This document shows positions 20,001 to 34,000 of a DNA stretch of 64,000 nt, piece after piece. Each line of letters opens with the position of its first letter. Position 1 is the stretch's first letter. The stretch spans positions 13,172,202 through 13,236,201 of the forward strand of contig JAKZAP010000018.1 of NCBI GenBank assembly GCA_023053575.1, written 5' to 3'. This stretch comes from Branchinecta lynchi. Its lineage: Eukaryota; Arthropoda; Branchiopoda; Anostraca; Branchinectidae. Made by a program: the position numbers and the translations under genes. The notes below the pieces were generated by a model. The model saw only the letters and a program-made list of their open reading frames with translations, ran no database searches and was not told the DNA's origin.

Positions 20001-23000
20001 TCACGTAACCACGTCATTGCAGACTAGGAAACCGGAAGCAAATATTTTTAACTAACGGAACCCAGCTTCTGCGGGCTGGGGTTCCGGTAGGGCAAAAAAA
20101 AAGAAGATTTTGAACTGGATTCAGTGAGCTGTACCGTACTCAAAGTCCATATTGACATGCGTCCATGAGTTTGTAATTTTAATTTTTGGCACTACCGGAA
20201 CCCCAGCCCGCAGGAGCTGGGTTCCGTGAGTCAAAAATATTCACTTCCGGTTTCCTAGTCTACACTTACATGGGTCCGTGAGTTCAATTTTTTTTTTTTT
20301 TTTTCACTACCGGAACCCTAGCCCATAGTCACCTGTGTCCGTGAGCTGGTCATTTTCAAGCAAATAGTAGTTGCTACCGGTACCTTAGCTCTCAATATAT
20401 GGGTTCCGGTAGTGAATTTTTTCTCATGTTATTTTCTCTAAGTCGGTGAAAATCCCGGCATCCTAGCTCTCATCCAAACTATTCCGTGAGTTTTATATTC
20501 CATGTAGACACTACCGGAACAGAAGTTCCAATTATACAGTTTCCGGTATCAACTACCGGCTCCCTAGCTTCTGAGTACACAATTCCGTGAGGCTACCGGA
20601 CGAGAAGCTGGTGCGATGAAGTTTCCGTGAGCTATTTCCAATTACTACCGGAACGGGAGCCAGCACATACAAGTTTCCGTTAGTTAATGACGTCAGATCC
20701 CGGAATCACAGCTCATATGGTTTGGTTTCCGTGAGAACTACCGGTTCCGTAGCCCGTAGGACATAAAGTACGACTCCCGGTTCCCTAGACAGTGCCAAAA
20801 TGGAAATAACGATAAGAGTTATTTCAGGGTGTCACAAAAAACCTTTAGTATGTGTTGCTAACTTCTGAGCAATCAAAAGGGATCTAGGCGGGAACCACCT
20901 GGCGCATCCGGACCCCCACCCCCGGTACCAAAACCCTCCGTCGGAAAAAAAACGAGTCCAAAACATTTAATACTTCCCGTGATCTTAGTCTAAGTCAAGT
21001 GACTGGTATATAACAAGAAAACGAAGCTTAGTCAGTTCTCAGTTGTACTTCCACTGGAATCAGTCCACCCCTTGCTGGGGGGGGGGGGGGGGGGGGTTAG
21101 CACCTCACTGACAACAGCTTCAGGTGAATGCGTGTGTTCGTTCACTTCAGCAACTACTTTGTCACCATCAACCTTAACCTTCGCTTTAAACTCCCCATAT
21201 TTATCTACGTTCTGCCTGCGCTTAACGCTTTCAAAACTAAGAACACCTCCAGCCAGCAATTTTTTTTCCACATACACATACCCTTTGTGCACACGCTTAT
21301 TCTTACACATGTTACTGGATACCCACTGTATTTCAGACATTATTGTGAAGTCTTGTTTGCAAATGAAGTTGCGTTCAGTTGCTCTACTCTTATATATCCG
21401 TCAGTAGGTACATGAGCTAATACGAGTACCCAGCTAATCCCTTGTACTATCCGTGGCGTAGGGATTACTTGGGAATAGGAGACTCTTTGAGGATTTTTTT
21501 ATTTTACTTATGCGGGAGGGGGGGGGGGCGCCAGGGGGGGGGGCCGTGTTTTTTTTTAGCCGGAACCCATCGAAAGAAAGTCAGCTAATCCTCGTTTCAG
21601 AATTCACCATCGTTCGTAAGTAGCCAAATACTTACGTTAGAAGAAACTATACTGTCGTGTCGACATTCGCGATATATACAAGTTGATCCAAAGGGTGGGG
21701 GGGGGGGGATGGGGCTAGGGAGCAATTTAACGAAGCTTCACAAAGATATCTAACAGAACCTTGGTTGCGAATCTAAAAGAATACTTACTTTAGTGTACTT
21801 TTCCCATTCTCCCAAGGGCGGAAAACGAGCCATTCTGACGCAGCAAATCCGTTCGTATAATCTCCGGCTCAGTCTCTTCTTCAACAGGAGCATTACTAGC
21901 GAAGACAGAGACGTCTGCGGCCTCGGACAATTCATCATCCGAAGAGCTATCACCGTCATCTGAACCTATGAAAGACAAACAACAAACTAAGTCGGCCTCA
22001 AGCTTCCACTCACGCCTTCCCCGTTGCATTTTCAGCGTCCGTGCGATCCAAACACCAAATATTTTTGCTAGTGAGATTAACGCCCAAATCGTCCAGGCCA
22101 GCTGTCCAACACGGAGTCAGACTTGCACTACAAAACTCCGTTAAAAGCTCGGTGGAGCCATGGAACCGGCGTTGGGCACGAGAAATGAAAGGGATCCATA
22201 GCGAGCTCGACGCTGGAAACTCAGCTCCTAGGCTGATAGGATATTTTCAAAAACCGTGCAACCCAGTTGTTTACGCAGTTGGTAACTCGTCACTCATGCA
22301 GATTCAACCGAAATTCGCAACACGAAGCGAAAATGTTCCACAGAAGCAGCTAGGTTTAAGTATTTACTCACACAGTTTGCGACCCCAACCAAAGAAGTGA
22401 GTTGTTGGAGACACAGCCCAGTTTTAAAGTTTAACTGAAAAGGCAGCTTATTTTTACATCTGATATTTGAATACACTGAATTATTTTGACTCATTTTAAA
22501 GCACAATGGATACTTCTAGTGCTTTACTTTGTATTAAATGCTTCACAAATAAACATTTCCGACTTCCTTTAGAAGGCGCTACGAAAATGGGCCGTTTTCT
22601 TGTTATCCCTTGTCTTTACCTCTCTGTCATTTCGGTGATCCAAATCTTAGGAGCTGGGATATCGTGGCAGGAAATTCAAAAACTCCCAGCAATGCTTGAT
22701 AGAAAACGATATATTTGAGATGTCACCAAAGTCAAGCCGCAGATGCAGATTACCCGATTGTTCTCGTGTTTCATAAGAAGTTCGATGGCTTAAAGTGCCT
22801 ATTAAAAGTTTTTCTTTGTGGAATAGTGTTGTGAAGCTTGATTAGCTTGCTTAATAAAATGTACCAGAATATGCAATAAGCTTATAAAAAATAACATAGC
22901 TACAAAAAAAACAACAAAATAAAGATCTACTAATTATAAGAAACATCACTTTTATCTTTGTCCAAGCTAGTAAATTGAGCATGTTACTGGCCCCAAAAAT

Positions 23001-24987
23001 TACGCTTTGAAATATCGCAGAGAGGAAACTGTTGAAAAAGCTGCTAATCTAGGGGGGTAAGCACTGAAACTAGGTTGTTACAGAATGGGGATTTGGGTAG
23101 TTTGATGTGCCCATTGAACTTTAAGTATTTTGTGTTTTTTTCATCCGGGGCTCTAGTAATACCGTCCAGAATGTGAGCTGCTTGCGCTACAACCTAAAAT
23201 TCATCCAGACGCAGAATTTTTTCAACAAAAGCCAGCATTTCCATGTGTTACGGAAGCTAAACTCGGAAAGAATTGGAAAGTAAGTCCTCTAATGAAATAG
23301 GAAAGTGATGATAAGGTATGTCTTTTTTTTTAAGTCTTATTTTTCGGCAACCGTTTACATTTGTAATTGCTGAATATTTAAAGCATAATGGGAAAAGTAC
23401 ATAGAGGGTACCATAAATCCGAAAGAATAAGTTCATTCGATGAAACCGATTGTCTGTGGATAGCGGACAAACCAAGTAACGTATTTTTATCAGGTTTTCA
23501 GGCCTATTTAAGTAAATAAGTGAAGTGTAACTAGACAGTCGGATCTCAGACTTCTTCAGTTAAACTTTAAAGAAGTAGATTGTATTTGTAGATAGTGAAC
23601 TTATAGAAAAAAATGCTCCTCAGACGGGATTTGAACCCAGGACCCTCTGCTTACAAGGCAGTCACTCTACCACTGAGCTAACGATGGGCTTGTGAACTGA
23701 GTTCGCAACCACTACAATAGTCTGGTAGAAGCCGGCCATAGGAACAGTGATCCCGCCCGAAGGCAAATATAATTTAGAAGTCTCGGACTCCCTTGTCGGA
23801 GCCACGTAGACAAACCAGGACCCACAAGACGGGGTCTCATGGTGAAAAATTGTTTATGGTATTGGTCACGGTACAAGTAAATGTGTAAATCGCCATCTAT
23901 AATACAGATTGTATTTGGTGGCGAGAAACGAAAAGGTCGGCTAAATTTGTTCTTGGGACATTTCGGCCCTTCGTGGCAAGGGTCCCTGTCAGTCCTGTAG
24001 CTAGAAGAGACGAAATCTGAAATCATCCAGACTTTCTGTAATCAACTTGCCCTTTCGCAGGTTCGTCTACAGCCTGACGAGGATTCAATCAATCAATCAA
24101 TCATTTAATATTAAACCGTAGCCGGAAGTAGCCGATGGTTGGTTTCTCGTCATTCTAGGAACAAATAGGATAAGCAAATATGGTTACAAGTGCAAATTAA
24201 ACGTGTCGTAAAAGTGACATATGTACAAACTAATGCGTGCAATAATTTAAAACCTAATCAACTTTAATTAATCGGTTTCTTGTCAAACTATTGTTCTAAC
24301 ACTAAACTAAAAATAACAAAACATTACATAACATTACCAAATCTAACTGACATAAAAATATAATTAATTTTGTACATTCATTCTTGTGGGACGATCAACA
24401 AATCCCCATTACCGGTGTTGTAACCTCCTAAGAAAGAGGGGATGAAGCTCTCATGCCAAGAGGCGCCAAAATGGGATGAAGCTCCCATACCAAAGAGGCG
24501 CCAAAATATTTGCTAGAACAAATCTTAGCTGACTTTTGCATTTTAGCACTACCAAATAGGATTCCGAGTCAGCTTGGTCCGAAACAGTACTTACTGAAGT
24601 CAACTGACTCATAATATTGAACTAGTAAAGGTATCTATAGGGGCTTAAAACGGAGGAAGGCTTACCTAATGGCCACACATCCTCTACTCCAACTTCAGCA
24701 TCATCATTAGGATACTCTTCATAGCGGACAACCACGTTCCCACCGTTCTTGACGGACTGGATGGTGGCTCTGTACCACAAATCATCAGCGGCGTATCGGC
24801 ACAGAATCTTGCTAGATGGCTTTAAGCGATTGAAGTTTGGCTCTCTGGAAAAGCAATACCCTCTTATACTGTATGGACTGTTTAAAAAGTACCTTCAGCT
24901 AATCTAACACCATATTTGACGGTGCAAAACGGATACGTCCGCTACATTTATTAGAGTTCTAACAAAACATTTTATTAGAGCTCTAAT

Positions 24988-25052
<65 letters not shown>

Positions 25053-28000
25053 CAGACAGACAGGCAGAGACGAATTTAATATAGAATGGAATTTTACAAA
25101 CAAAAAATTTCAATATAATAACAGACCTGCAACGTGAAAATCTATACAGATTTCTGTGTGGCTAACCTTCTCTAACACGCTTCCAGAGGGTGGTCTATCG
25201 AAGGGGAAATCGTATTTATACACTTTAAATTACCCAGGCTTGGAAGCTTTTGAAAACAACTTTCTGTTTGAAACTCGATAAACAGAATATCTCCTTATGC
25301 CCGGGCCACATTCAGTCACATCTGTACGTTATTTGGTTCTTTAATATGGTTGGACACTAATTTTCAATCTTTGGCCAGGAAGCAGTGGAGAAGGTCGTGC
25401 GCTAGTTGGGCTCTGTTGTCAATGATTATGGCACTTGAGCATACTCAAGTGCCATATAGCGATCGTAATTTCTGTCGGTCTGTCGGTCTGTCTGTCTGTC
25501 GTTCTGTCGTTCTGTCGTTCTGTCGGTCTGTCCAGGTTTTGCTAGTTTGGGCACTTCCACACAAGCTAGGACGATGAAACTTCACAGGCATATCAGGGAC
25601 CCGACCAGATCAACTTACAAATAATCACTTCCCCAATCCAACTTTCCCCGGATCCGGGAGTCCGGAAACTATAAAGTAAAACGGGACCAAAAAGTAAAAC
25701 GGGAGCAAAACAAAGCGCTGGCCGAGCGCGGGATCGAACGAAGAACCTTTGGGTTGACAGTCCAGTATTCTACCACCGAGCTATGCGACTATGTATCAAA
25801 AAGCGAATGCGGCAATAGTTAGGGTTTAAAGATGGTTAGTCCAAGTCAAACAAATCTAGTGAAACGATTGGCAGGAATATCAGCGAACCGACCAGATTCA
25901 TATTCCCGAATCATATTCCGGATCCGCTCATAGTGGGGGGAGTGGAGGGATGGGAAATCCGAAAACTATTAACATGCATAACTTTAGAAAGGGTAATCAG
26001 ACATACGTGAAACTTGAGCTTTGTGTTGCCAGTCCAGTTTTCTACCACTGAGCCATGCCATGATGTATAAAAAGCGAATGCGAGAATAGATACGGTTTAA
26101 AGATGGTCAGTCCAAGTCAAACAAATCTAGTGAAACGCTTAGCAGGAATATCAGGGAACCGACCAGATTAACTTGGATATAATCATATTCCGGATACGAT
26201 CATAGTGGGGGGGGGGGGGGGGGTGGAGGGATGAGAAATCCGGAAACGACGGTCTGTCGGTTTGTCCCGGTTTTGCCAGTTTGGGCACTTCCACATAAGC
26301 TAGGACGATGAAACTTGGCAGGCGTGTAAGGGACCGAACCAGATTAACATGGAAACAGTCACTTCCCCGATCCGGCCATCGTGGGGGGGGGGGGGAAATC
26401 CGGAAACTAGTAACATGCATAACTTTAGAACGGGTAATCGGACTTACGTGAAACTTGACATATATCAAGAACAATTGCCGATAACTGGGGGGGGGGGGGG
26501 AGCTGGAGGGGGGCACCCAAAACCTCGTGAAACGCTTCCACATAAGCTAGAACGATGAAACTTGGCAGGCGTGTTGGGAAACCGACCAGATTAACTTGGA
26601 AATAATCATTTCCCCGATCCGGCCATCTTGGGGGCAGTGGAGGGATGGGAAATCCGGAAAGTAGTAGCATGCCTAACTTTTGAACGGGTAATCAGATAGG
26701 CCTGAAACTTGACACATGTCAAGAACAAGTGCTTCTGAAGCTCAATTTCAAATCCGGACCAGATCCGATAACTGGGGGGGGGGGGGGGGGCTGGAGGGGG
26801 CACCGGAAATCTCATGAAACGCTACAACATAAGCTAGGACAATGAAATTTGGCAGGCATATCAGGGAATCGACCAGAAGAACTTGGAAATAATCACTTTC
26901 CCCATCCGGTCATTGTGGGAGGAGTGGAGGGATGGGAAATCCGGAAACTAGTAACATGCATAACTTTGGAATGGGTAATCAGACATGCAAGAAACTTGAC
27001 ATACGTCAAGAACAAGTGCTTCAGATGCTCAGTTTCAAATCCGGACCAGATCCGATCACTGGGGGGGGGGGAGCTGGAGGGGCAACCGGAAATCGGGTGA
27101 AACGCTTCCAAATAAGCTAGCACAATAAAACTTGACAGGCATATGAGGGAATCAACCAGATTAACATGGAAATAATCGCTTCCCCGATCCTGCTATCGCG
27201 GGGGGGGGGTGGAGGGAAGGGGAATCCGGAAACTAGAAACATGCATAACTCTGGAATGGATAATCGGACATGCATAAAACTTGACAATTGTGAAGAACAA
27301 GTGTCTCAGATTTTCAGTTTCAAATCTGGACCAAATCCGAAGAGAGGGGGATTAGAGGGGGGGACCGGAAATGTCGTGAAATGTTTAGGGTCGATGGATC
27401 GGGATGTCACAGTAGAGGGGTTGGAAGGGGTTTTCCCGGATTTCCGGTGATCACGAGTTAGGGTACTTCGAGGGGTACTTCCACATGTACTAGGACCATG
27501 AAACTTGGCAGACATATTAGGCACTCTTCCAGGTCAACTTGAAAATAGTTCTTTTCCCGATCCGATGATCATGGGGGAGATTCTATTGACATGCATAACT
27601 TTGGAACAGGTGATCAGACGTGCATGAAACTTGTCAAGTGTCAAGAACAAGTGACTCAGATGATCAATTTCAAGTCTGGAACGGATCTGATAACATCGGG
27701 AGGAGCTGAAGGCTCTCTTGAAGCGCTTAGAGTCGAGAGATCGGGATGGGACTTTGAGGGAAGAACAAGCATAAGCCATAGATACATTGTAGAGGCTTAA
27801 CGGCCTGCCATTCAATTTGCAAATATGTTATTATTATTATTATTATTATTGACAAAACAGGACCGATCGTGTCACAGTGGGGGGAGTTGGAGGGGGTTTT
27901 CTCTAATTCCGATGATCACGAGTTAGGGTACTTCCAGATGTGCTATGACCGTGAAACTTTGCAGGCATGTTAGATTGGCTTGAAAATATAGTCCCTCCCC

Positions 28001-31000
28001 CGATCCGATCATCGTTGGAGGAAGATACAGTTGTCAATGAGTGGTATAACCATTTCAGATCTACTGGATCAAGCCCATTTTCTGATGAAATGAATATCGG
28101 GAGAGAGATCCAGCCTTGAAAACTGCAAACCGTATCTGACAAACATGCTAACTGTTCTTACAAGTGCCATATGAGCTTTCAGCTCTTGTTTTTTATAGCG
28201 ACGAAGAAACATCCAAAAGGGCAACACTTGCATCTTGGATTTTGAACTTCTCCGTCAATATATGGTTATGGCATAATTTCGATAAGTGGAGCAGGTACTT
28301 TGCATATTTAAAATAACATGATCTAGTTTTTGATCTCCTTCTTTCGCAGAACAAGGGTGACACTATAACGAAATAGTATAGAAGGAGCGCAGAAGGTGCT
28401 GTACAATTTTCCCAAAGCTCTACGATTATAGCGCCCCCGGCTGGGGATGATGCGCCCATAAGCGGTACGGATTGATCTAGAAACTGCTTGAACAACCGAA
28501 GAGCAAAATTTTGACAATGAAGATTTGAATGTTACGCCAAGCCATCGTAGAGATTCTGTTGATTTGACGAACGATCCAAGAGAGATAGAAGCCTTGGATG
28601 CATTCAAACGATTTGACGAAGGGTTGAAATGCAGTTACTCACATTTTGAGAGGTTAACTTCAAGGCTGATTTTGAGAAGTTCCGACGACAGCTTACATAC
28701 ATTTTTGGTGAGTTTGGATCGGGTACGGCTTACTAAGAGCAAGTCGTCCGCGTAAGCTATGTAGCTGAAGGCATGGTCTTTATAAAAGTAAGCAGGGTGT
28801 AAAGAATCGCGACAAGAAGAAACGGCCGATTTGAAGATGTAGGGAGATAAGACTTCCCCTTGGCGAACACCAGTTCGGACAGGAATAATCTCTGACAAGT
28901 TACCTTGCCATTTAAACCTTACGGAGGAATGACTATACCAAAATTTTAACAGAATGACAACAGACAGATTCACGCCAGAAGTAATGAGAGAGAATAGGGC
29001 CTGAGAATGCGTTATATTGTCAAAAGCACCAGCTATATCTATGGAATATATATGAATAGCACACTTCTCGCGGGTAGCCTGCTTCATCATTTTTGTCAAT
29101 ATGTGATGAGCGTCCACACAACTGGCGCTTGGACGGAATCCATAGCTGCATTGAACCAAAACGACATTTTCAATTAATTCTGTAAGAAGGACGTATTCCA
29201 GGATTTTGCTTATGGTACAAGAAACTGTAATTGGACGATAGCTTTTGCAAAGGTCTATGTCTTTCCCTCGCTTAATAACCGATGTTACAGTACCCAAGAG
29301 GAAACTATTCGGAACCAGGCCCTGGCATAAACAAATTCGAAACAGAAGCTGGAGCTGTTGTGTTAAAGCTGGACACTCAATTTTGAAAAAATCGGCACTA
29401 AGGCCATCAGAATCTGTAGAACCAGTTCTTCTTAATTTTTGGAAAGCAATTTCGATGGAAGAACAAGTCACAGGAAGAACAGAGGGTTGAAATATCTTCC
29501 TTCGTAGGTATTTAAGAAGTAAATTTTCGTAGGGCTGCTGAATCTAGTTTTTGAAACACTGAATAGCCCACTGTAGTGACTGGTCCAGTCAGCCGTAGTT
29601 TGTGCGGAAGGAGGTACTGCTGAACCTTTATCTATCCGAAGGACCTTTTGCCAAGTTTTTTTGTCAGTGGGAGCATCTAAGCCATTCAAACGAGCCCTTT
29701 TTTTCACATTGCGCCGCTCCAAAGTTTTGACGCATCACATGCGAGTTTCTCCGTAAATCCGCTTTCACAATGCGCTACGCAATGCAGAGTTTACGCAGAC
29801 AAATAAAACGCAACGCAAGAACTGAATCAAGTTCTATTATTGCGTTGCGTCGACGCAAACGCATCAGATTTTTCAATGAAAAATGATAATTTTTGAAGAC
29901 AAACTGGAGAAAACCTACTAACGATGAAGAAAAACTTAGTAATGATGAAAGAAACGAGAATTCAGCATAAGAAACCGAGATAGACATCCAGCGTGAAAGC
30001 TTGTCGTGCAGGTATGAAAGATACGCTACGGAACCTGTACACAGCGCAAGATAAACGCATATGCAGCGCATCGCAAGAAAGCGGCTTAATGTCGCAAATT
30101 TCGCATGCGTATAGACGCTTGCGAGATCTTACCGTAGCTTTGAGACCTTCAAATAAATAAAAATTACTTACTCATAGTCTCGGAGGTCCTTCAAGCTCAC
30201 AACTTGACTGTGTGAAAACCGGCACTCGTCCGCTTCATAATGACACTTGTTCTCCAGAAAATACTTGCACGTTTTCATCGACTCATGGATGGGTAACAAG
30301 TATAGAACTCGGACCTGAAACCATTCAAGTTGATCTACTTTTAGGCAACCCCTTACAGGAATACTTTTCCGTTATGACTATCGTTATTTAGACTTTTCCT
30401 GCCCGGCATTCAGAAGTCAGACTTACAACATCACAACTTGTACACCGTAAAAAAAACCTTGCAGTATTTGCTACTGGGATTAATCTTGTCTTTGTAAAGA
30501 TAATCTGGTCACTAAAAAGATAATCACATCTCTAATTTGGATTAATCTTATCTTAGTAGACATGAGATTATTCCCAGTAGCAAATACTGCAGATAACTTT
30601 AATCCTTACTCGGAGAAAATTTTATCCTCGAAAACAGCCCTTATAGCAGTACTTAGGAGAGAGTCGGGTTATTCCATCTCATCCGGCTTCCAACACCCAG
30701 CGAAGCGCCATATTATAAAGTTCTCAGTCGTTGCTAATCCGATGAAGAATATGTAGCCTAAGTAGTTGTATGATAGTTGTACGAAAAAGTTGCCTGTATT
30801 GATTTGTAATAGTAAAGAATACTATCATTTAATGTGCCTCAATCTGGGCCAATCTTAAGCAGTGGTACCGAGTATCATCCTGTTTTGCTATAGTAGCATC
30901 CAATCTTGCTAATAGTAGCATGCAGCAACGTGGTAGCCTTGACACAGAAGCATGTAGTAACATCAGTTCGTACTGCATGCTACTTTTTCTGAGAACTTCA

Positions 31001-34000
31001 CACTAATATTTTGAGATAGATTTTTCCTCGGGAAGGTCTTTGAGGAGCTGCCCAAATCTCGCTTTAATATTAGGTCGACTACTCAAAGTTGCCACTACAA
31101 ACGAACTAGTTTGCCGTAGTTCTCAGTTGTGTTAGTTTTAAGTCATGCAAGCACTCTGTATCGGCTAGTCCGTCTGAGGTGTTTGTTCAACAAATTTTTC
31201 CACTCAAGCTTCTAGATCTGAAACTGCCAGGCCTAGGGCAGGCCCGTATCCAGGAATTTACTTCGGGGGGGGGGGGGGGTGACTGCTGTTCAGACAAAAA
31301 AGTACAAAAAACACATAGATCAGAGGGAAAAGCCTATACAAATCATTAATTGTGTATGATTCGGAGTGGGTTTCAACCCCCCCCCCCCCCCCCTGGATAC
31401 GGCCTTGGCCTAGGGTCACAATTTGTTTCTCATACTACCAGGCATTCTTCTGTATGTCACCCGTGCCACGACAAGACACATTTTATTTGATTGCTCATCT
31501 ATAAAAAGCAGAGACGGCAGTACAAGTTTACCTCAATATCAGGAACGGCATCGCTAAAATCGACTGGCTCAACGCTAAGTATCATAGCGTTGTGGTAAGC
31601 GAATGTTCCCCAGGAATGGGTGAATGGAGCTCTGCATTTTTGGCCTTCCAGGGCTGATAATTCAGGGATCTAAAAAGATATATAATAATAACTGTAATAA
31701 TTTATTTATAACCCACTGCACACGAATAATGTGAAGATAGCAGAGTAAGAAAGAGAAATAAACAAAATAAACAACAGAAAACAAACAACATCAGTACAAG
31801 AAAATGGATAACAAAAAACAACAGAACAAACGGATGAGCCCGTGATATGGAGTAAGCCGTTGATATGCTTGTGCCGATAAATTATCATGAAGCTCCTGGA
31901 GTTTTGCGGTTACATCGAGAGCTTTGTATTTTCGGATAATTCTCCAATTTCGATAAGATAGAGGCAAATACAGCCAGTATTTACAGTATATGAATGTTCC
32001 TTAAGCCCAAGCTGACTTTGAAACATATACTCAAATAAGGTATACAACGGATGCATCAGCTACGATGCTTCCTCAGCGATGTGAATATATAATAAACATA
32101 CATTCAAATAATGTATACAACGGATACGTCAGCAACGATGCTTCATCAGCGATGATTTTATTACAGGTTTGTTTCCTTCCCCGAAGATGACCATGAAGAT
32201 CGACAGCCTGACGAGGACCCTTGCCAAGAAGGGCCGAAATATCGCTGATGAAGCATCATAGCTGACGTATCCGTTGTACACATTATTTGAATATATGTAT
32301 GTACAATAACATCTAAGTTAGATCAACAAAGCAGTATTAACTTCTCTAGAAGTTAGTTAATTTTTAAACAGGCCTTCTGCAAATGTCTCCGATTCCAGAT
32401 AATTTTCTGTAGCAGACAAGGCTTCCATTTGGGACTGAAAACCATCAAAGCCGTTGTATCTCCACTAGTACCCCAGTCGACGACAATGCTGTCAGTGCAC
32501 CAAAGCAGGTACAAAACAAGACCCGTAAGATGGTTTTAGCCACTCTTTACGTTTCATCCTGGTCACACTTGCAACAAAGAAATTCAAGATTTATTACCAC
32601 CATCATCACTCATAGTGTTGTGTCGGTCTCTATGTCAAGTGCTTAACTAACTATATGTACATACCGAAGTGAACATAATCCTTTGGTACTTCGTAGAATC
32701 CAACTGCACAAATGAAGACTCAGAACTAAACAACATCCTGTTAAACTGAAGTCCACGTCAGTTGGATATTGCTAAATTCCATACTACGTCGACATCAGAT
32801 AGTTTCCGGTCAGGAAGCTAAATTGTATGCTACGTCAGGACCTTCACTTGTGCAGTTAGGAGTATATAAGCTCTTTCCAGTCTTAGCGCTGGGTCTTTCG
32901 TCTTTCGTGATTCGTCTTTCATATTTTGTAAGTCACACATGACTTAGTCTATTATCGTTATCGATCGTGATATTATTTACCCGGATTGGGATTGCCTTTA
33001 TAAAGAGTAAGTCAGAAATAAAACCACTATATGTTAACGTAAACCTTGTCTACTACCGCCCTCTCTACCCTAAGACTACAGTGTGTTGAAACGTAGTGGA
33101 CATGTTTTACGTTAAGCAGACAGGGAAGTTTCTTTTTACAGTACAAGAATGGTAAGATAAAAATCATGATTAAGAAGCAGGGAAGTAATGCAAAAATGGC
33201 AAAGAAAAAGAAGAAGAAAAAAGTAATTTTTGCTGAAAGCCATTTTGCCACGATTTGGAGAATTTAAGTTGAAAATTTTTTTTTTTTTTTTTTAGATTTG
33301 TGAAAGTAGAGCACAGTGTACAGTATTAATAATCGAGATTGTAAATAGCAGTTAATAAAGAAGACTTTTAATTTTAGACGTTACTGATCTTTCCATATTA
33401 ATAAGTAACTGTTACACCTTGTCGCAATGTATGTCTGTCCGTATGTTTTTGCTTGGCAAGTCCGTCGGATGAGGTACAGTCTGATGTCTGAATATTTGCC
33501 AAATAGTCTCCATAGGTTGTCCGAGTTCGTGTTGCACGAGGCACAGGACCAGCTCTAATTGAATTTCGCATACGTCAGTTTGGGTGGTGTTGGCGAGGTT
33601 TGCCCGAATGGTGGCATGGCGTGACCGGAACGGCACGCAGGATACCCTCTACTCGAGGTAGCAGGAAGTTTGGAGTCAGTACTCCTTAATAACCGCCAAG
33701 CACAGAGACCCACAGGAGCGCGCATGTCAGGAGTCCGCTTAAGTTGTGTGGAAAACTGCTGATAGAACAGCAGAATTTGCGGATTGCGCGCTGGCGGCTC
33801 ACGCACCGTGAGTACACGCCTGAATATATTTCGAGACTCAGGAGAAAATAGTGGAAATAATGATGCAATGAAGTAATGCGTTCCCTACTCTCTCTGAGAA
33901 TTATAACGAAATATGAAAATAAGATGAGATGTTGTAGTAAGACGTCTAATTCAAGAGTAAACCGACCTGTGATAGGCGACCTAGGCAACCTAAAAGAGAA

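Larger units (their letters stand above)
25437..28192 (+). mobile_element. Family Y repeat array, about 285-bp monomers
   Basis: It begins at a hairpin (GCACTTGAG-CATA-CTCAAGTGC) followed by CAAGTGCCATATAGCGATCG and a GTCTGTCGGTCTGTC stretch. It ends CAAGTGCCATATGAGCTTTC AGCTCTTGTTTTTT. Between lie monomers marked by AAGCTAGGACGATGAAACTT near 25564, 26295, 26541, 26826, 27111 and 27485, spaced 246-374 bp, with G runs of varied length. Partial copies occur near 47.6, 50.7 and 62.7 kb. The head, tandem core and hairpin-bearing tail resemble non-autonomous Helitron/Helentron-type elements; this is inference. It has no protein-coding content and lies in ZGPAT intron 5. Confidence 0.75.

Noticed and set aside
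23594..23767. Functional tRNA-Thr gene
   Set aside because: A and B boxes and the anticodon arm are good, but the acceptor stem does not pair and the upstream flank is shared with another SINE copy.
26151..27524. Pro/Gly-rich ORFs (PPPPP stretches) between 26.1 and 27.5 kb
   Set aside because: They arise from the G runs of family Y monomers on either strand.
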